Source of the DNA: Saprospirales bacterium
GTDB taxonomy: Bacteria > Bacteroidota > Bacteroidia > Chitinophagales > Saprospiraceae
Assembly: GCA_016719895.1 (NCBI GenBank)
Contig: JADJYG010000005.1
Location: 248,001-312,000 of the forward strand
Direction of reading: 5' to 3'
DNA: 64,000 nt
Below the pieces are notes generated by a model. That model was not told where the DNA came from, did not search any database, and saw only the letters and a list, made by a program, of their open reading frames with translations. The position numbers and the translations under genes are program-made. Numbering within the stretch: the first letter of the stretch is position 1; each line of letters opens with the position of its first letter. Below are positions 1 to 8,734 of this stretch, piece by piece.

Positions 1-1308
1 TTTGCACCCCCGCTTTTTTGCATGATGCAAAAAGCAATGACGGTACTGTTCGGCCCGAACGAGTATGCTCTCCGGGTTTTTCCGCTTGTTTGCAGTTTGC
101 TGGCCCTGTACTTTTTTTATCGCCTGGCGCGGCAAGCGCTCACGTGTACCTGGGTGTTGGCGCCGGCGCTCTGGATTTTTTGTTTCTCGGACATCCTGCT
201 GCGCTATGCCGCCGAGGGTAAGCCTTACGGCTGCGACGCGGCCGTGGCCCTTGGCCTCGTCTTTTGGTTGATAAAGCCTGGTCGACCGGTATTTGCGACC
301 GCTGTTATCGGCGTTGTGGCGGTATGGCTGTCGATGCCGTCGGTATTTGTGCTTTTCGGCGGAGGCATGGTGTTGTCGCTGCGGGCATGGCGGGCCAGCG
401 GACGCCGGGCGCAGCTGGAATTACTGTTTCCGGTGGCGCTTTGGGTACTGAGTTTTGGCCTTTATTATACCCTGCTGTTGCGGCCTAGTCTTTTGGTCGG
501 GACCCTGGTGGAATACCACCGGCAGTGGTTTTTTCCCTTGCCGCCGCTCGATCAGGCGGATTGGCGCAAGGCTGGTGCGCTGCTCCTGACCTTTCCCTAT
601 TACACGGCGGGTTTTACGGTGCTGGCCAAATTAGCCGGGAGCGCGGGTATCCTGACCGGTCTGGCGATTGTTTTTCGCCGCCATACCGAAACGGCTCTGC
701 TGTTGGCTGCGCCCATGCTGGCCGGTGTGCTGGCATCCGGGCTGGGGCAATATTCCCTGATTCCACGCCTGTTGGTGTGGGCATTTCCCCTGGCCTTGCT
801 CCTGCAAGCCCTGGGCTGGCAGTTGTGGTGGCAGCACAGCCACCGGTTTTTGCTGCCCCTGCTGATGGCGGTTTTTTGGGTTACTGCCGGCCTGCACCTG
901 GGCCTGCGGCATTTCGTCGAGCCGTATGTGGTGGAAGAAGTGCGCCCGGTGTTGCAGGCGATCGGGCGTGATTTCCGGCCGGGCGACGTACTCTACGTGC
1001 ATCACGAAGCTTGGCCTGCGACGGCGTACTACCGGGACTGTCACGCCGGACGGGACCGCTACCAGTTCGGCCGCCGCGTCATTCACGGCAATTGGGATGA
1101 ACGGCCTACCCTCGAAAAGGTGTCTGTTTCGGGCCGGCAGCCCGGGCGGGTATGGCTGGTGTACAGCCACGTGGTGTCTGGACAGACGCGCGCATCCATG
1201 CAGGCGGATTTGAAGGCAATTGGCGCTTTTGCCCGCCAGATCCGCGCGATCGAACAGCCCGGCGCCCGTGGCTACTGTTATGTTCTCCTTTCCGCTGTCC
1301 CCCAATAA
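1..1308 (+). CDS. Membrane glycosyltransferase, GT39/ArnT-like (5' truncated by window edge)
   Basis: The reading frame is open from base 1, so the gene starts upstream; the first in-frame ATG at 22 is internal. The visible 435 codons encode a polytopic membrane protein with many hydrophobic segments. The opening stretch (APPLF, then LFGPNEYALRVFP at about residues 17-29) matches the region after the first periplasmic loop of GT39/ArnT-type enzymes, which transfer sugars from polyprenyl-phosphate donors to lipids or proteins. The N-terminal catalytic acidic residues would lie outside the window. The soluble C-terminal third (from about residue 310) resembles the periplasmic tail of this family. 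The substrate cannot be told. The family call rests on topology and motif resemblance. Confidence 0.7.
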   Translation, partial: FAPPLFCMMQKAMTVLFGPNEYALRVFPLVCSLLALYFFYRLARQALTCTWVLAPALWIFCFSDILLRYAAEGKPYGCDAAVALGLVFWLIKPGRPVFATAVIGVVAVWLSMPSVFVLFGGGMVLSLRAWRASGRRAQLELLFPVALWVLSFGLYYTLLLRPSLLVGTLVEYHRQWFFPLPPLDQADWRKAGALLLTFPYYTAGFTVLAKLAGSAGILTGLAIVFRRHTETALLLAAPMLAGVLASGLGQYSLIPRLLVWAFPLALLLQALGWQLWWQHSHRFLLPLLMAVFWVTAGLHLGLRHFVEPYVVEEVRPVLQAIGRDFRPGDVLYVHHEAWPATAYYRDCHAGRDRYQFGRRVIHGNWDERPTLEKVSVSGRQPGRVWLVYSHVVSGQTRASMQADLKAIGAFARQIRAIEQPGARGYCYVLLSAVPQ

Positions 1309-1318
1309 AAGCGGAAGG

Positions 1319-1338
1319 GCCGCGCTTGCCGCGGCTTT
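1319..1338. terminator. Hairpin terminator between convergent genes
   Basis: GCCGCG (1319-1324) pairs with CGCGGC (1330-1335) across a 5-nt loop and is followed by TTTT on the plus strand. It sits between the end of the glycosyltransferase gene and the convergent ybjQ-like gene, so it probably serves the rightward gene. Confidence 0.5.
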
Positions 1339-1659
1339 TCAGGCGTACGAAACGGCGGTACCCGTGGCGATAACCATAATCATGCCATTGGCCTGGCCCA
1401 GTGTTTCATAGTCAAAATCGATGCCTATGACCGCGTTGGCGCCGATTTCGGCGGCCTGGCGCGCCATTTCCTCCATGGCTTGCTGGCGCGCTTCTTTCAG
1501 CACGCCTTCGTAGGTTCCGGAACGGCCTCCGATAACGTCGGTGATGCTGGCAAAAAAATCTTTGATCAGGTTGGCGCCGATAATGGTCTCGCCGAAAACG
1601 ATGCCTTGGTAGCGCTGAATAGTGTGGCCTTCGAGGCTCGATGTGGTGGAAAACAACAT
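1339..1659 (-). CDS. YbjQ/UPF0145 family protein
   Basis: This 106-aa protein has the usual length of the YbjQ (UPF0145, putative heavy-metal-binding) family. Family features that can be read are the N-terminal beta strand leading to GIVFGETIIGANLIKDFFA (about residues 20-38), an Arg/Gly/Ser-Tyr segment (RSGTYE), a helix rich in Ala/Glu, and the closing strand GANAVIGIDFDYET. Family members form small oligomers of unknown function; no reaction is established. It is a single gene with its own Bacteroidota-type promoter just upstream (1680-1710), and its start follows that promoter by about 20 nt. Confidence 0.85.
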   Translation of the reverse strand: MLFSTTSSLEGHTIQRYQGIVFGETIIGANLIKDFFASITDVIGGRSGTYEGVLKEARQQAMEEMARQAAEIGANAVIGIDFDYETLGQANGMIMVIATGTAVSYA

Positions 1660-1679
1660 TTCTGGAACGATTTAGGGAA

Positions 1680-1710
1680 CAAAGGTAGCGTTTGCCCGGC
1701 GTATAGTCAA
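1680..1710 (-). promoter_or_regulatory. Bacteroidota-type promoter for ybjQ-like gene
   Basis: Read on the minus strand, TTG (1710-1708) is followed after 20 nt by TACCTTTG (1687-1680), matching the Bacteroidota -33/-7 consensus (TTG-N19-21-TAnnTTTG). The -33 element overlaps the stop codon of the upstream DUF4139 gene, so the ybjQ-like gene can be transcribed independently. Confidence 0.55.
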
Positions 1711-3350
1711 TTTCGAAAATACCCCACCGCCGTATCCCTGGGGTGCTCGATCGAGTAACTGAACCGCACTTTCTGACTTTTACCGGCGGGTATTTCCACC
1801 TTCCATTGCAGCTTGCCAAATTCGGGATTGTATTGGGCGCCGTCTTTGTCCTGGAGGCTTACGACGATGTCTTTTTGTTTTGAAATGGGCACCTGGTCCA
1901 GCAGATCGACGGTCACGGCTACCCCTTTGTTGTTTTTAATGGTGATCTCAAACGCATACGATTCCCGGATGCGGGAGCCGAAAATTTTGCGGCGTTCTTT
2001 GAAATCCCGGGGTTGAACGCGTTTGATGGTCAATTGTTCGTCGCGGCCGAGCGAGAGCAGCAAGGTGTCGGCAGTGGTGCCCGGATCTACCCAAGCTTGC
2101 CCGACGAAAGTTTCCTCAAAGAAAATATTGGCGGTGCCTGACAGCAGGTTGTACTGGCCGTAGTCGGTCAGTTTGGCCAGCAGGAACACGGCGGGTTCTA
2201 TCTTCGGCACGGCGTGGTATTCGTATTCGACGGGCATTTCCCGCTCTTCCACGGTGATGATATTGTCTTTCCCATTGGCGAGAATATCCTGCGGATTGGA
2301 AATATCGAATCCGGCAATAAAATCGCCGCCGGCATCTTCCCCCGCCGCCGGTGCAAGGGGCGCCGGTACGCCGGCCGGGCTGGCATCGTCGGCGCGCACA
2401 TTGGCGGCCATATTGATTTGCGACATCTGGTAGGCCACGACCTCTTCGAGTTCCTGTGATTTCTGATATTGAACCGCCACCGGCCGGAAATCGACAAATA
2501 CCGGATTCAGGATGGGGCGGTTGTTGTTGGCCAGCGGCTGGGCCGTCGACAGGTGCAGGCGCACGCCCTTCCAGTCGAAACCGGTAAAATTGTGCACATT
2601 GGCTTTGTATACCAGCGTCAAGGGTTTGTCCAGGCCGGCCGACCGCAGGTCGTACAGAGGGGTCCAGCCGGCGTTGTTCACCAGGTAGGTGCAGGTGATT
2701 TCCAGGGTTAGTGCGCTGGCGGCATCGAGTTTGAGCACAATCTCGCCCGTTTGGTTGCCGGTGTTGGGTTGGAGCCGGAGCAATTCTTCTTCCAGGCGCT
2801 GGTTGTGTTTTGCCAGTTCGCGTTTCCGGATATCCAGCTGCAGGTGCCGTTCTTTGATCTCGCCCAAACGCCGCCGGTAAAATACCGCGAGCTCTTGTAA
2901 TTCGGCTACCGTGAGCGTGGCGATATTGCCCGGGCTGGTGCTGGCAATGCGCGACTGGTTTTTGCGGATCAGATCGGCCTCTTCGGTGAGCAAGTCTTTT
3001 TCATTATTCAGGCGTACGAAATCATCGCCCAACAGCGCCAGGGAGTCGCGCAGCGCCTGGGCGCGTGGGTTTTCGGGTTCCGGCGCCGGTGTTTTTAGTT
3101 GAAAAACGGCGGAATTGAGCCGGGCAGCGCCTTTAATTTTAACTTGCAGGCTGTTGCCGTTGAAAAACGGCGACAGGTTTTCAAAGACCACGTCGGAGAC
3201 GCCGGCCGGCACTTTTACCGTGGCTACGCTGCTCACTTTGGCGCCGGAGCGGTATACGGTGACTTCGGTAGTTTTCGGCGTTACGGGGCCGGCAAAGGCC
3301 GGTACATACTGGCCTGCACAAATTAACAGGCACGCGAGAATCAGGCGCAT
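1707..3350 (-). CDS. DUF4139 domain protein (mucoidy inhibitor MuiA-like)
   Basis: The protein has 547 aa when started at the ATG at 3350, which opens a clear signal peptide (MRLILACLL ... PAFA). The frame is open a further 112 codons upstream, but that extension is low-complexity and runs into the divergent gene, so it is rejected. The order is signal peptide, an N-terminal strand-rich DUF4140-like domain (EVTVYRSGAKV, about residues 27-37), a long charged coiled coil (about 95-210), then the large C-terminal DUF4139 domain. The motif NNAGWTPLYDLR is a family hallmark. Homologues are periplasmic or secreted proteins of unknown biochemical function. Confidence 0.8.
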   Translation of the reverse strand: MRLILACLLICAGQYVPAFAGPVTPKTTEVTVYRSGAKVSSVATVKVPAGVSDVVFENLSPFFNGNSLQVKIKGAARLNSAVFQLKTPAPEPENPRAQALRDSLALLGDDFVRLNNEKDLLTEEADLIRKNQSRIASTSPGNIATLTVAELQELAVFYRRRLGEIKERHLQLDIRKRELAKHNQRLEEELLRLQPNTGNQTGEIVLKLDAASALTLEITCTYLVNNAGWTPLYDLRSAGLDKPLTLVYKANVHNFTGFDWKGVRLHLSTAQPLANNNRPILNPVFVDFRPVAVQYQKSQELEEVVAYQMSQINMAANVRADDASPAGVPAPLAPAAGEDAGGDFIAGFDISNPQDILANGKDNIITVEEREMPVEYEYHAVPKIEPAVFLLAKLTDYGQYNLLSGTANIFFEETFVGQAWVDPGTTADTLLLSLGRDEQLTIKRVQPRDFKERRKIFGSRIRESYAFEITIKNNKGVAVTVDLLDQVPISKQKDIVVSLQDKDGAQYNPEFGKLQWKVEIPAGKSQKVRFSYSIEHPRDTAVGYFRN

Positions 3351-3451
3351 AAAAGGTTTGTTTTGGTAAAAAATTACAGGTGACCGGGCTCTTGATGCCG
3401 GAATATGCCGGATTGCACAATTCCAGTCATCCAAAATTAATGTATTGTAAC

Positions 3452-4271
3452 ATGTCTGGCAGATTTCTTTTCTTTTTCCTCCTGCTGCTACTGGCGGCTT
3501 CGTGCGCCGCACCGCGCTGGCGCCGTGAAAAACTGGCTCCCGGGCTGGAAGTGGCGGCATACGCGCACCAGCCGGTTGTATCAATCGCGACAGAACATCA
3601 ACGTGCTGAAGGTGGATACCCGCCGGCGCCAGATCGCCCTGGCTTTCGTCACCGACACCGTTTTGCGTACGAGCTGGCTTGCCCAAGCCGACTCTGCAGC
3701 GTTAGCAGCCGTTAACGCGGGCTTTTTCAAAATTCGGGAGGGCCGGGGCTCCGCCACTTACCTGCGGGTACGGGGCCGGACCATCGACGATCTGCCGGCA
3801 CAAGGTTATCCCCACCTGAACGGCGCCCTGATCCTGCACGAGCAAGGGGCTCCTGGTATCGAATACGCACAGCCCAACGCTGTGTACAACGCCCGCCCTG
3901 CGGATGAGACCATCCTGGTGACCGGCCCGGTTCTGTTGTTGCAGGGGGAAGAACAGCCCTTGAAGCAAATCTCGGACTTCGTCGCGCTCCGGCACCCGCG
4001 CACGTGCTTGTGTGTACTGCCCAGGGGGCGCGTACTGTTGGTCACCGTTGATGGCCGCCATGCAGAAGCAGCTGGCATGACGCTTCCGGAGCTGACCGGA
4101 TTGCTGAAAAGGTTGCATTGCCGCCATGCCATCAACCTGGACGGTGGCGGCTCCACTACCTTGTGGATACGGGGAAAACCCGACAACGGCGTCGTCAATT
4201 GCCCTTCGGACAACCGCAAATTCGATCACTTTGGCGAGCGGCCCTGTGCCAATGCGCTGTTGGTGCGTTGA
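3452..4271 (+). pseudogene. Phosphodiester glycosidase (NAGPA-domain) lipoprotein, frameshifted near 3551
   Basis: Two overlapping frames make up one protein. From ATG 3452, frame 2 gives a lipoprotein signal peptide with lipobox AASC (Cys18) and then KLAPGLE. The third frame continues WRHTRTSRLYQSRQNINVLKVD and runs to 4271 with the NAGPA/DUF2233 fold: AAVNAGFF (about 3709-3732), VTVDGRH and INLDGGGSTTLW (about 4129-4164). Removing one base near 3551 (GAA-G-TGG) joins GLE to WRHT and gives about 272 aa. Members remove capping sugars from phosphodiesters or act on cell-envelope glycans. The break could be a real mutation or a sequencing or assembly error. No ATG in the second frame would keep the signal peptide. 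Confidence 0.7.
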
Positions 4272-4290
4272 GTACGCCGCCGTAACGCGC

Positions 4291-5736
4291 TCAGGCCTTC
4301 AGCATTTTTCGGATCATCACCCGGCCGTTTGCCCGAAACGCCAGAACATAGGGCCCTGCCGGCCATTGCCCGGTATCCCAGGTCACGGTATGTTTTCCGG
4401 CTTCCTGGCGGAACGGCTGTCGCTCCAACACAGGTTGTCCCTGGGCGTTGAAGACCGTCCAGGCGATCTCTGCCGCGTCGGGAAGGTCGAAGACCAGCTG
4501 CGCGGTTTCGCGCAATGGGTTTGGGAAAATATTCAGGTACAGGCTCCCGGCCGGCGTCTCGCCGGCGCCGGTCGTTTTTGGGCAGATCCAGCGCAACAGC
4601 CGGATGCCGCCCTTCTTCGCAATATAGGGCATTTGCAGGGGGTTCCAAATCTGGGCCAGGACGACCAGGCTGTCGTTCACATCGATACCCCAGGTGGCGA
4701 TGCTGTCGTGCAAAACGGCGTATTGGCCCTGCCGGCGCGGCTGAAGCGGGTTCGTTATGCCGTAGGCCAATACCTCACTGTCGGCGCCGGACAGGAAAAG
4801 CAGGCTGTCGTGGCAGGCAGTAGCGACCTGGTTGGTATGGCCGGAACTGCCATCCCAGTTGGTGTTGTTGCAGTTCCAGGGGTTTACCCAGGCGGCCATG
4901 GCGGGATTGGCGGCGTCGGTGATATCCACAACGTCGAGACCGCAATAGTCAACTGCGGCGAACAGGTGATTTCCGGCGATGCGGGCGGTATTGTAAGCCG
5001 GTTGGGCCACAGCATCCAGTTGTGTATTGATGTACCGGGACTTTTCAACCGGATGTTGCTTATCCGAAACGTCTATCAGGCGCAGGCCGCCGGCGTCGAA
5101 ACAGGTCCACAATTCATCGTTGCGCAGGGCAAAACCGCGCGCATGGGGTACGGAGAAGATACCAGGCGGCGCGGGCCAGTTGATATCCGGAACGAGGTGG
5201 GAGACGTAATTAGGGCTATCCGGCTTGGAAACGTCGACGATAATAACGCCTTTTTCCATGGCGCCCAGGTACGCATAATCGCCCTCGACCAGAATAGCGG
5301 CGGCGCCTTTGTTAAAAGCGGCGTCGCTCCACTGGCCGGTAAGCGTAGCATTGGCGGGGTCAGTGATGTCGACAATAGCCAGCCCGGCTTTTTGCGGGAA
5401 CAGCCCGTCGAATCCGCCGAGCGACACATACAGGTAGTTGCCCTGTTGGGTCAGGTCGGTCGGTTTCAGTTGCTGAAATTGTTCAACCGGCAAGGTCCTT
5501 ACGGGCTGGAGCACTTCCGGATTGGAGCAATCGAAAACAATCAGGCCGTACTCCTTGTTGGCGGTATAAATGAAGTGTCTGCCGAGCCGGTCAAAACGGG
5601 CTGTGTAGGCCGAGTAGGTTCCGGGGTACAGGTAGGTTGCCTGCGGTGTAAAGAGGATGGTATCGGATTGCGCCCGCAGCGTGGATGCCGAGAGGAAGCC
5701 CAAAAAAGCCAGGAGTAAGGTTCTGTTGAGTTGCAT
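4291..5736 (-). CDS. T9SS-sorted LVIVD-repeat (beta-propeller-like) secreted protein
   Basis: This 481-aa protein has an N-terminal signal peptide ending near LRAQ (about residue 23). It then carries repeated blades of the LVIVD type (YGLIVFDCSNPEVL, AGLAIVDITDPANAT, KGVIIVDVSKPDSP, GGLRLIDVSDKQHP, CGLDVVDITDAANP). The last 75 residues form a type A T9SS sorting domain (LYLNIFPNPLRETAQL to the end, with GPYVLAF and a basic tail). It is expected on the cell surface or secreted. LVIVD proteins are thought to fold as propellers, and no enzymatic residues can be assigned. The neighbour at 3452 is convergent. Confidence 0.85.
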   Translation of the reverse strand: MQLNRTLLLAFLGFLSASTLRAQSDTILFTPQATYLYPGTYSAYTARFDRLGRHFIYTANKEYGLIVFDCSNPEVLQPVRTLPVEQFQQLKPTDLTQQGNYLYVSLGGFDGLFPQKAGLAIVDITDPANATLTGQWSDAAFNKGAAAILVEGDYAYLGAMEKGVIIVDVSKPDSPNYVSHLVPDINWPAPPGIFSVPHARGFALRNDELWTCFDAGGLRLIDVSDKQHPVEKSRYINTQLDAVAQPAYNTARIAGNHLFAAVDYCGLDVVDITDAANPAMAAWVNPWNCNNTNWDGSSGHTNQVATACHDSLLFLSGADSEVLAYGITNPLQPRRQGQYAVLHDSIATWGIDVNDSLVVLAQIWNPLQMPYIAKKGGIRLLRWICPKTTGAGETPAGSLYLNIFPNPLRETAQLVFDLPDAAEIAWTVFNAQGQPVLERQPFRQEAGKHTVTWDTGQWPAGPYVLAFRANGRVMIRKMLKA

Positions 5737-5923
5737 GGTTGACGTGGTTGTGTTTGACGCAGGACAAATTTACGGATTGACGGGAGTACGCGGAAGGTAA
5801 CAGATAAAACAGCCTATTGTCCATCTCAAAATTGGCGTTCTTTGCCGGGCATCCAAATAAGCCGGTTTTCTTTTTCAAGGTTTATTTCCCTTGTTGCGCA
5901 ACCACACCCGCATAATCTTCGTA

Positions 5924-6487
5924 ATGGATGGCATAATCGAACCTGTGGAACTAGATCAGTTGATCGATGGATGCCGCCAGCATAAACGGGCAAGCCAGCA
6001 CCGGCTGTATGCCCTGTTCTACAATTATGCCATGACCATTGCCCGGCGCTATACCGGTCAACTGGAAACTTCTGAAGAAGTCGTCAATGACGCCTTTTTT
6101 AAAGTATTTACCAAAATCGATTTGTATGCCGGCGATTTGCCCTTTCGCTTCTGGCTCCGGCGCATCATCATCAACACGGCTATTGACCGCCTGCGCGGCG
6201 CATTGAGCGCTACGCCTACCCTGGAACTTCAGGCCTGGCATGATGCCGAGCTCGACGCCGGCATCATCGAAGACCTGACCCGCGAACAGATATTGGCCTT
6301 GCTGGACCAACTGCCGCCAGCCTACCGCGCGGCGTTCAACATGTTTGTCGTAGACGGTTTTTCCCATGAAGAAATTGCTGTCATGCTGCAAATCAGTGTG
6401 GGCACTTCCAAGTCGAACCTGGCCCGGGCGCGGCAACACCTGCGGGCCATATTGATCAACGATTTTGAATTTTCAAAAAAGATATGA
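5924..6487 (+). CDS. ECF-type RNA polymerase sigma-70 factor
   Basis: The protein has 187 aa from ATG 5924; a further ATG at 5891 would add 11 residues that look unrelated. Region 2 is readable (YNYAMTIARRYTGQLETSEEVVNDAFFKVFTKI ... FRFWLRRIIINTAIDRLR), as is region 4 with its helix-turn-helix (LDQLPPAYRAAFNMFVVDGFSHEEIAVML, then GTSKSNLARARQHLRAIL). It should direct RNA polymerase to a small regulon. The stop overlaps the next start by 4 bp (ATGA), so the following membrane protein is translationally coupled and is the likely cognate regulator. Confidence 0.9.
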   Translation: MDGIIEPVELDQLIDGCRQHKRASQHRLYALFYNYAMTIARRYTGQLETSEEVVNDAFFKVFTKIDLYAGDLPFRFWLRRIIINTAIDRLRGALSATPTLELQAWHDAELDAGIIEDLTREQILALLDQLPPAYRAAFNMFVVDGFSHEEIAVMLQISVGTSKSNLARARQHLRAILINDFEFSKKI

Positions 6488-7806
6488 GCGATTTTGACCA
6501 TTTTTTTAGCGATAAGCTCAAGGAAGAAACCCAATTTGCTGGCCAGGGCAAAAACTGGAAAGCACTTTCCGGCCGTCTCGACGCTTTTGGCCTGGGCACT
6601 ACCGCTGCCACCGCGGCCCTGCGCTACTGGCAATGGGCAGCCGCGGGGCTGACGCTGGCGACCGGCCTGCTCATCTGGAAAACATATACCGTCTCGGTCG
6701 AAAATCAGGCGTTGCACAAGACGATCCGGGAATTACAAATACGTCAGGCGCCCGGTGTGCCGGTGGCAAACTTGCCTTCCGAATCTGCGACTCCCAGTGT
6801 GGTAGCAGGCGCAGCCGGCCGGGCGCCCGAAAAAACAAAAACCCGCGAGGCTGCCCCGGCCTTACCCGGTTTCCCATCGCCGCTTGTCTTTTGGAAGTTC
6901 ACCCCCCCAGAAGTCAGTCAGCAGCCCACACTGCCTGCAAAAGAAAATATATTAAAAAAAGACCTGATCGACAACGCCCCGGCGGCATCCGGCCAGGAAC
7001 CGCTTGCGCCGGAATCCCGCATCCCTATTGCCAATGCCATCGCTTCGGCCGGAGCGCCCGAAACGCCGGGCATGGCTGCGAATTTTTCCATCTTGCGCAG
7101 CCTTGCTTTGCGCGAACTTCCACAATCCGTACCCGGAACGTTGCGCCCGGCAGCTGAACCCGCACCGGTAGCCGCACCAATAATCCGGCCGCACCGGGAG
7201 CGCAAAAGCCGTTTCCGGGCAGGCGTGCAGGCGTCAGTGGCTGCGCCGGCGCCGGCAGAACAGGGCGTTTCCTGGTTGCGGGGGGCCGGTATCAGCGCAG
7301 AATACACACCCGTCCGGAATCTGTGGCTCACAGCAGCGTCCGATTGGATGTCCTTCGATATACATCGGAGCAAAAACATAACCGAACCGTTCTTTCCTGG
7401 CAAGCCGCCGAAGCCCAAGGGACACCACAATGAACTCGTAGCGGTGGTTGCCCATCCACGGCAACAACAGATCAGTTTAGGTATACGCTATGCCCTACCG
7501 CTGCGCTTTTGGGTGCGGCCTTCCGTTCGGATTGCGCACAACTGGCTGCTGGAAAACCCCGGAGTTTTTAGCTTTGGTTTTGAAGACAAAGACCCCGGGC
7601 ATCCAACGCCTGCTCCGCCGGAGCTGATTGCCAGCCGGCCGGGCTCCCGCCTGGTGCAAAATATTTGGCGCTTCGGCGCCGCGCTGGAACGCGAAACTCC
7701 ATTCTGGGTCTTTCGCGCAGGGGTGGATTGGGTCGACGCTTCCGCCGCCTCCGAACCGGCTTTCCATTCCGTGGTGTTGTATACCGGCATCCAGTATAAA
7801 CTTTGA
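6484..7806 (+). CDS. Putative anti-sigma/outer-membrane-associated protein coupled to ECF sigma factor
   Basis: This 440-aa protein overlaps the sigma gene by 4 bp. A cytoplasmic N-terminus of about 45 residues (MSDFDHFFSDKLKEE) precedes a single transmembrane segment (about residues 49-63, WAAAGLTLATGLLIW). A long Ala/Pro-rich periplasmic linker follows (about 75-245), then a C-terminal region of beta-strand-like segments (from about 250) that resembles an outer-membrane barrel domain and ends in YTGIQYKL. Sigma-coupled proteins of this layout are common in Bacteroidota and are usually treated as anti-sigma factors, but no conserved anti-sigma zinc motif is visible. The function is inferred from position and topology only. 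Confidence 0.6.
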   Translation: MSDFDHFFSDKLKEETQFAGQGKNWKALSGRLDAFGLGTTAATAALRYWQWAAAGLTLATGLLIWKTYTVSVENQALHKTIRELQIRQAPGVPVANLPSESATPSVVAGAAGRAPEKTKTREAAPALPGFPSPLVFWKFTPPEVSQQPTLPAKENILKKDLIDNAPAASGQEPLAPESRIPIANAIASAGAPETPGMAANFSILRSLALRELPQSVPGTLRPAAEPAPVAAPIIRPHRERKSRFRAGVQASVAAPAPAEQGVSWLRGAGISAEYTPVRNLWLTAASDWMSFDIHRSKNITEPFFPGKPPKPKGHHNELVAVVAHPRQQQISLGIRYALPLRFWVRPSVRIAHNWLLENPGVFSFGFEDKDPGHPTPAPPELIASRPGSRLVQNIWRFGAALERETPFWVFRAGVDWVDASAASEPAFHSVVLYTGIQYKL

Positions 7807-7975
7807 CCGTATTAGCAAAATGCAAGTAAGTGCTTGATTCCCATATTTTTAAAACCAGGTCGTGCCATAACTTCATTTTTCTTTTTTCTGTCCACGCAAC
7901 CCAAATCTTTTAAATCCCGTGCGGTAGGGTACAAAGCGATTTTGCTTTGCAAATTCTAAAAGCAGTTCTTGCTCA

Positions 7976-8536
7976 ATGAAAAAAATCCTGCTCATTTCCG
8001 GGCTCCTGGCTTTTGCCGCACTGTACTCCTGCCAAAAGGATGTTTTTACCGCTGGCGACCTCGCTCAAACCGATGTGTTGGCTACCGACCGGGGGGGCGA
8101 TGGCCATGGCCCGCATCATGGCGGCCATCCCGCTGATTCGCTGCACTTCGATTCGCTGGGTGGCCATCACCCGCATCCACACGGCGATTCGCTGCACTTC
8201 GATTCGCTGGGTGGCCATCATCCGCACCACGATTCTACCTGGACGGGTGGTCCGCACCCGCATGATTCCACCTGGACCGGTGGCGGACATCACGGTCACG
8301 GCCCGCATCATGGCGGCGGCCAAAATCCGCCGGCCGGTTGTCAGGAGCCGCCTGCCCTGATCACCGTTGCCGATCTTCCGCCTGCTGCGCAGGATTGGTT
8401 GGCTGCGAACCAGGCCGGAGCAACGATCGAGTCGGTAATACGGATCACTAAGCGCAATTGTACGGTGATTTATGCCGTGAAAATCCCGTCTATCGGGGTG
8501 ATCCGCTTTGATGCGGACGGAAACAAAATAAATTAG
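7976..8536 (+). CDS. His-rich repeat lipoprotein with PepSY-like C-terminal domain
   Basis: This 186-aa protein has a lipobox (ALYSC, Cys19). Residues about 40-110 are almost entirely His, Gly, Asp, Ser and Pro, with a 17-residue unit repeated (DSLHFDSLGGHHPH) and shorter HDSTWTGG units. The last 60 residues (LPPAAQDWLAANQAGATIES to FDADGNKIN) resemble small PepSY-like/DUF2874 domains. The His/Asp-rich repeats suggest metal binding at the cell envelope, which is inference. It lies 169 bp downstream of the sigma/partner pair in the same direction and could be one of their targets. A strong hairpin follows the stop. Confidence 0.75.
   Translation: MKKILLISGLLAFAALYSCQKDVFTAGDLAQTDVLATDRGGDGHGPHHGGHPADSLHFDSLGGHHPHPHGDSLHFDSLGGHHPHHDSTWTGGPHPHDSTWTGGGHHGHGPHHGGGQNPPAGCQEPPALITVADLPPAAQDWLAANQAGATIESVIRITKRNCTVIYAVKIPSIGVIRFDADGNKIN
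8135..8220 (+). repeat. 51-bp period direct repeat inside the His-rich lipoprotein gene
   Basis: A 35-bp stretch at 8135-8169 recurs exactly at 8186-8220, offset by 51 bp (17 codons). It preserves the reading frame, so copy number could change by slippage without breaking the gene. Confidence 0.85.
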
Positions 8537-8566
8537 CCCGCTTCGTGATGAAGCATTTGCATCGCC

Positions 8567-8602
8567 GGAACGCGCTTACCGACCAGATTCGGTGGCGCGT
8601 TC
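8567..8602 (+). terminator. Hairpin downstream of His-rich lipoprotein gene
   Basis: GAACGCGC (8568-8575) pairs with GCGCGTTC (8595-8602), and an inner ACCGA/TCGGT helix extends the stem. The T-run behind it is weak (TTGTTT). It lies 31 bp after the stop codon. Confidence 0.45.
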
Positions 8603-8734
8603 TTGTTTCCAGTGAAAATGCCAGCCCAACCCGGATCAAAACCCGCTGTCACACAAGCCTGTTACCTGCCCTTGCTGTACATGCTGGCATTCTTCCGGAC
8701 GGCATGTGAGCGGCGTGGTGCAAATGAAATAGAT

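Noticed and set aside
3351..3686. 112-codon N-terminal extension of the DUF4139 gene
   Set aside because: The extension overlaps the divergent lipoprotein gene and precedes an obvious signal peptide.
4126..5718. 530-aa plus-strand frame opposite the LVIVD protein
   Set aside because: Overlaps almost the whole T9SS cargo gene in antisense and begins inside the frameshifted glycosidase gene; no domain recognised.
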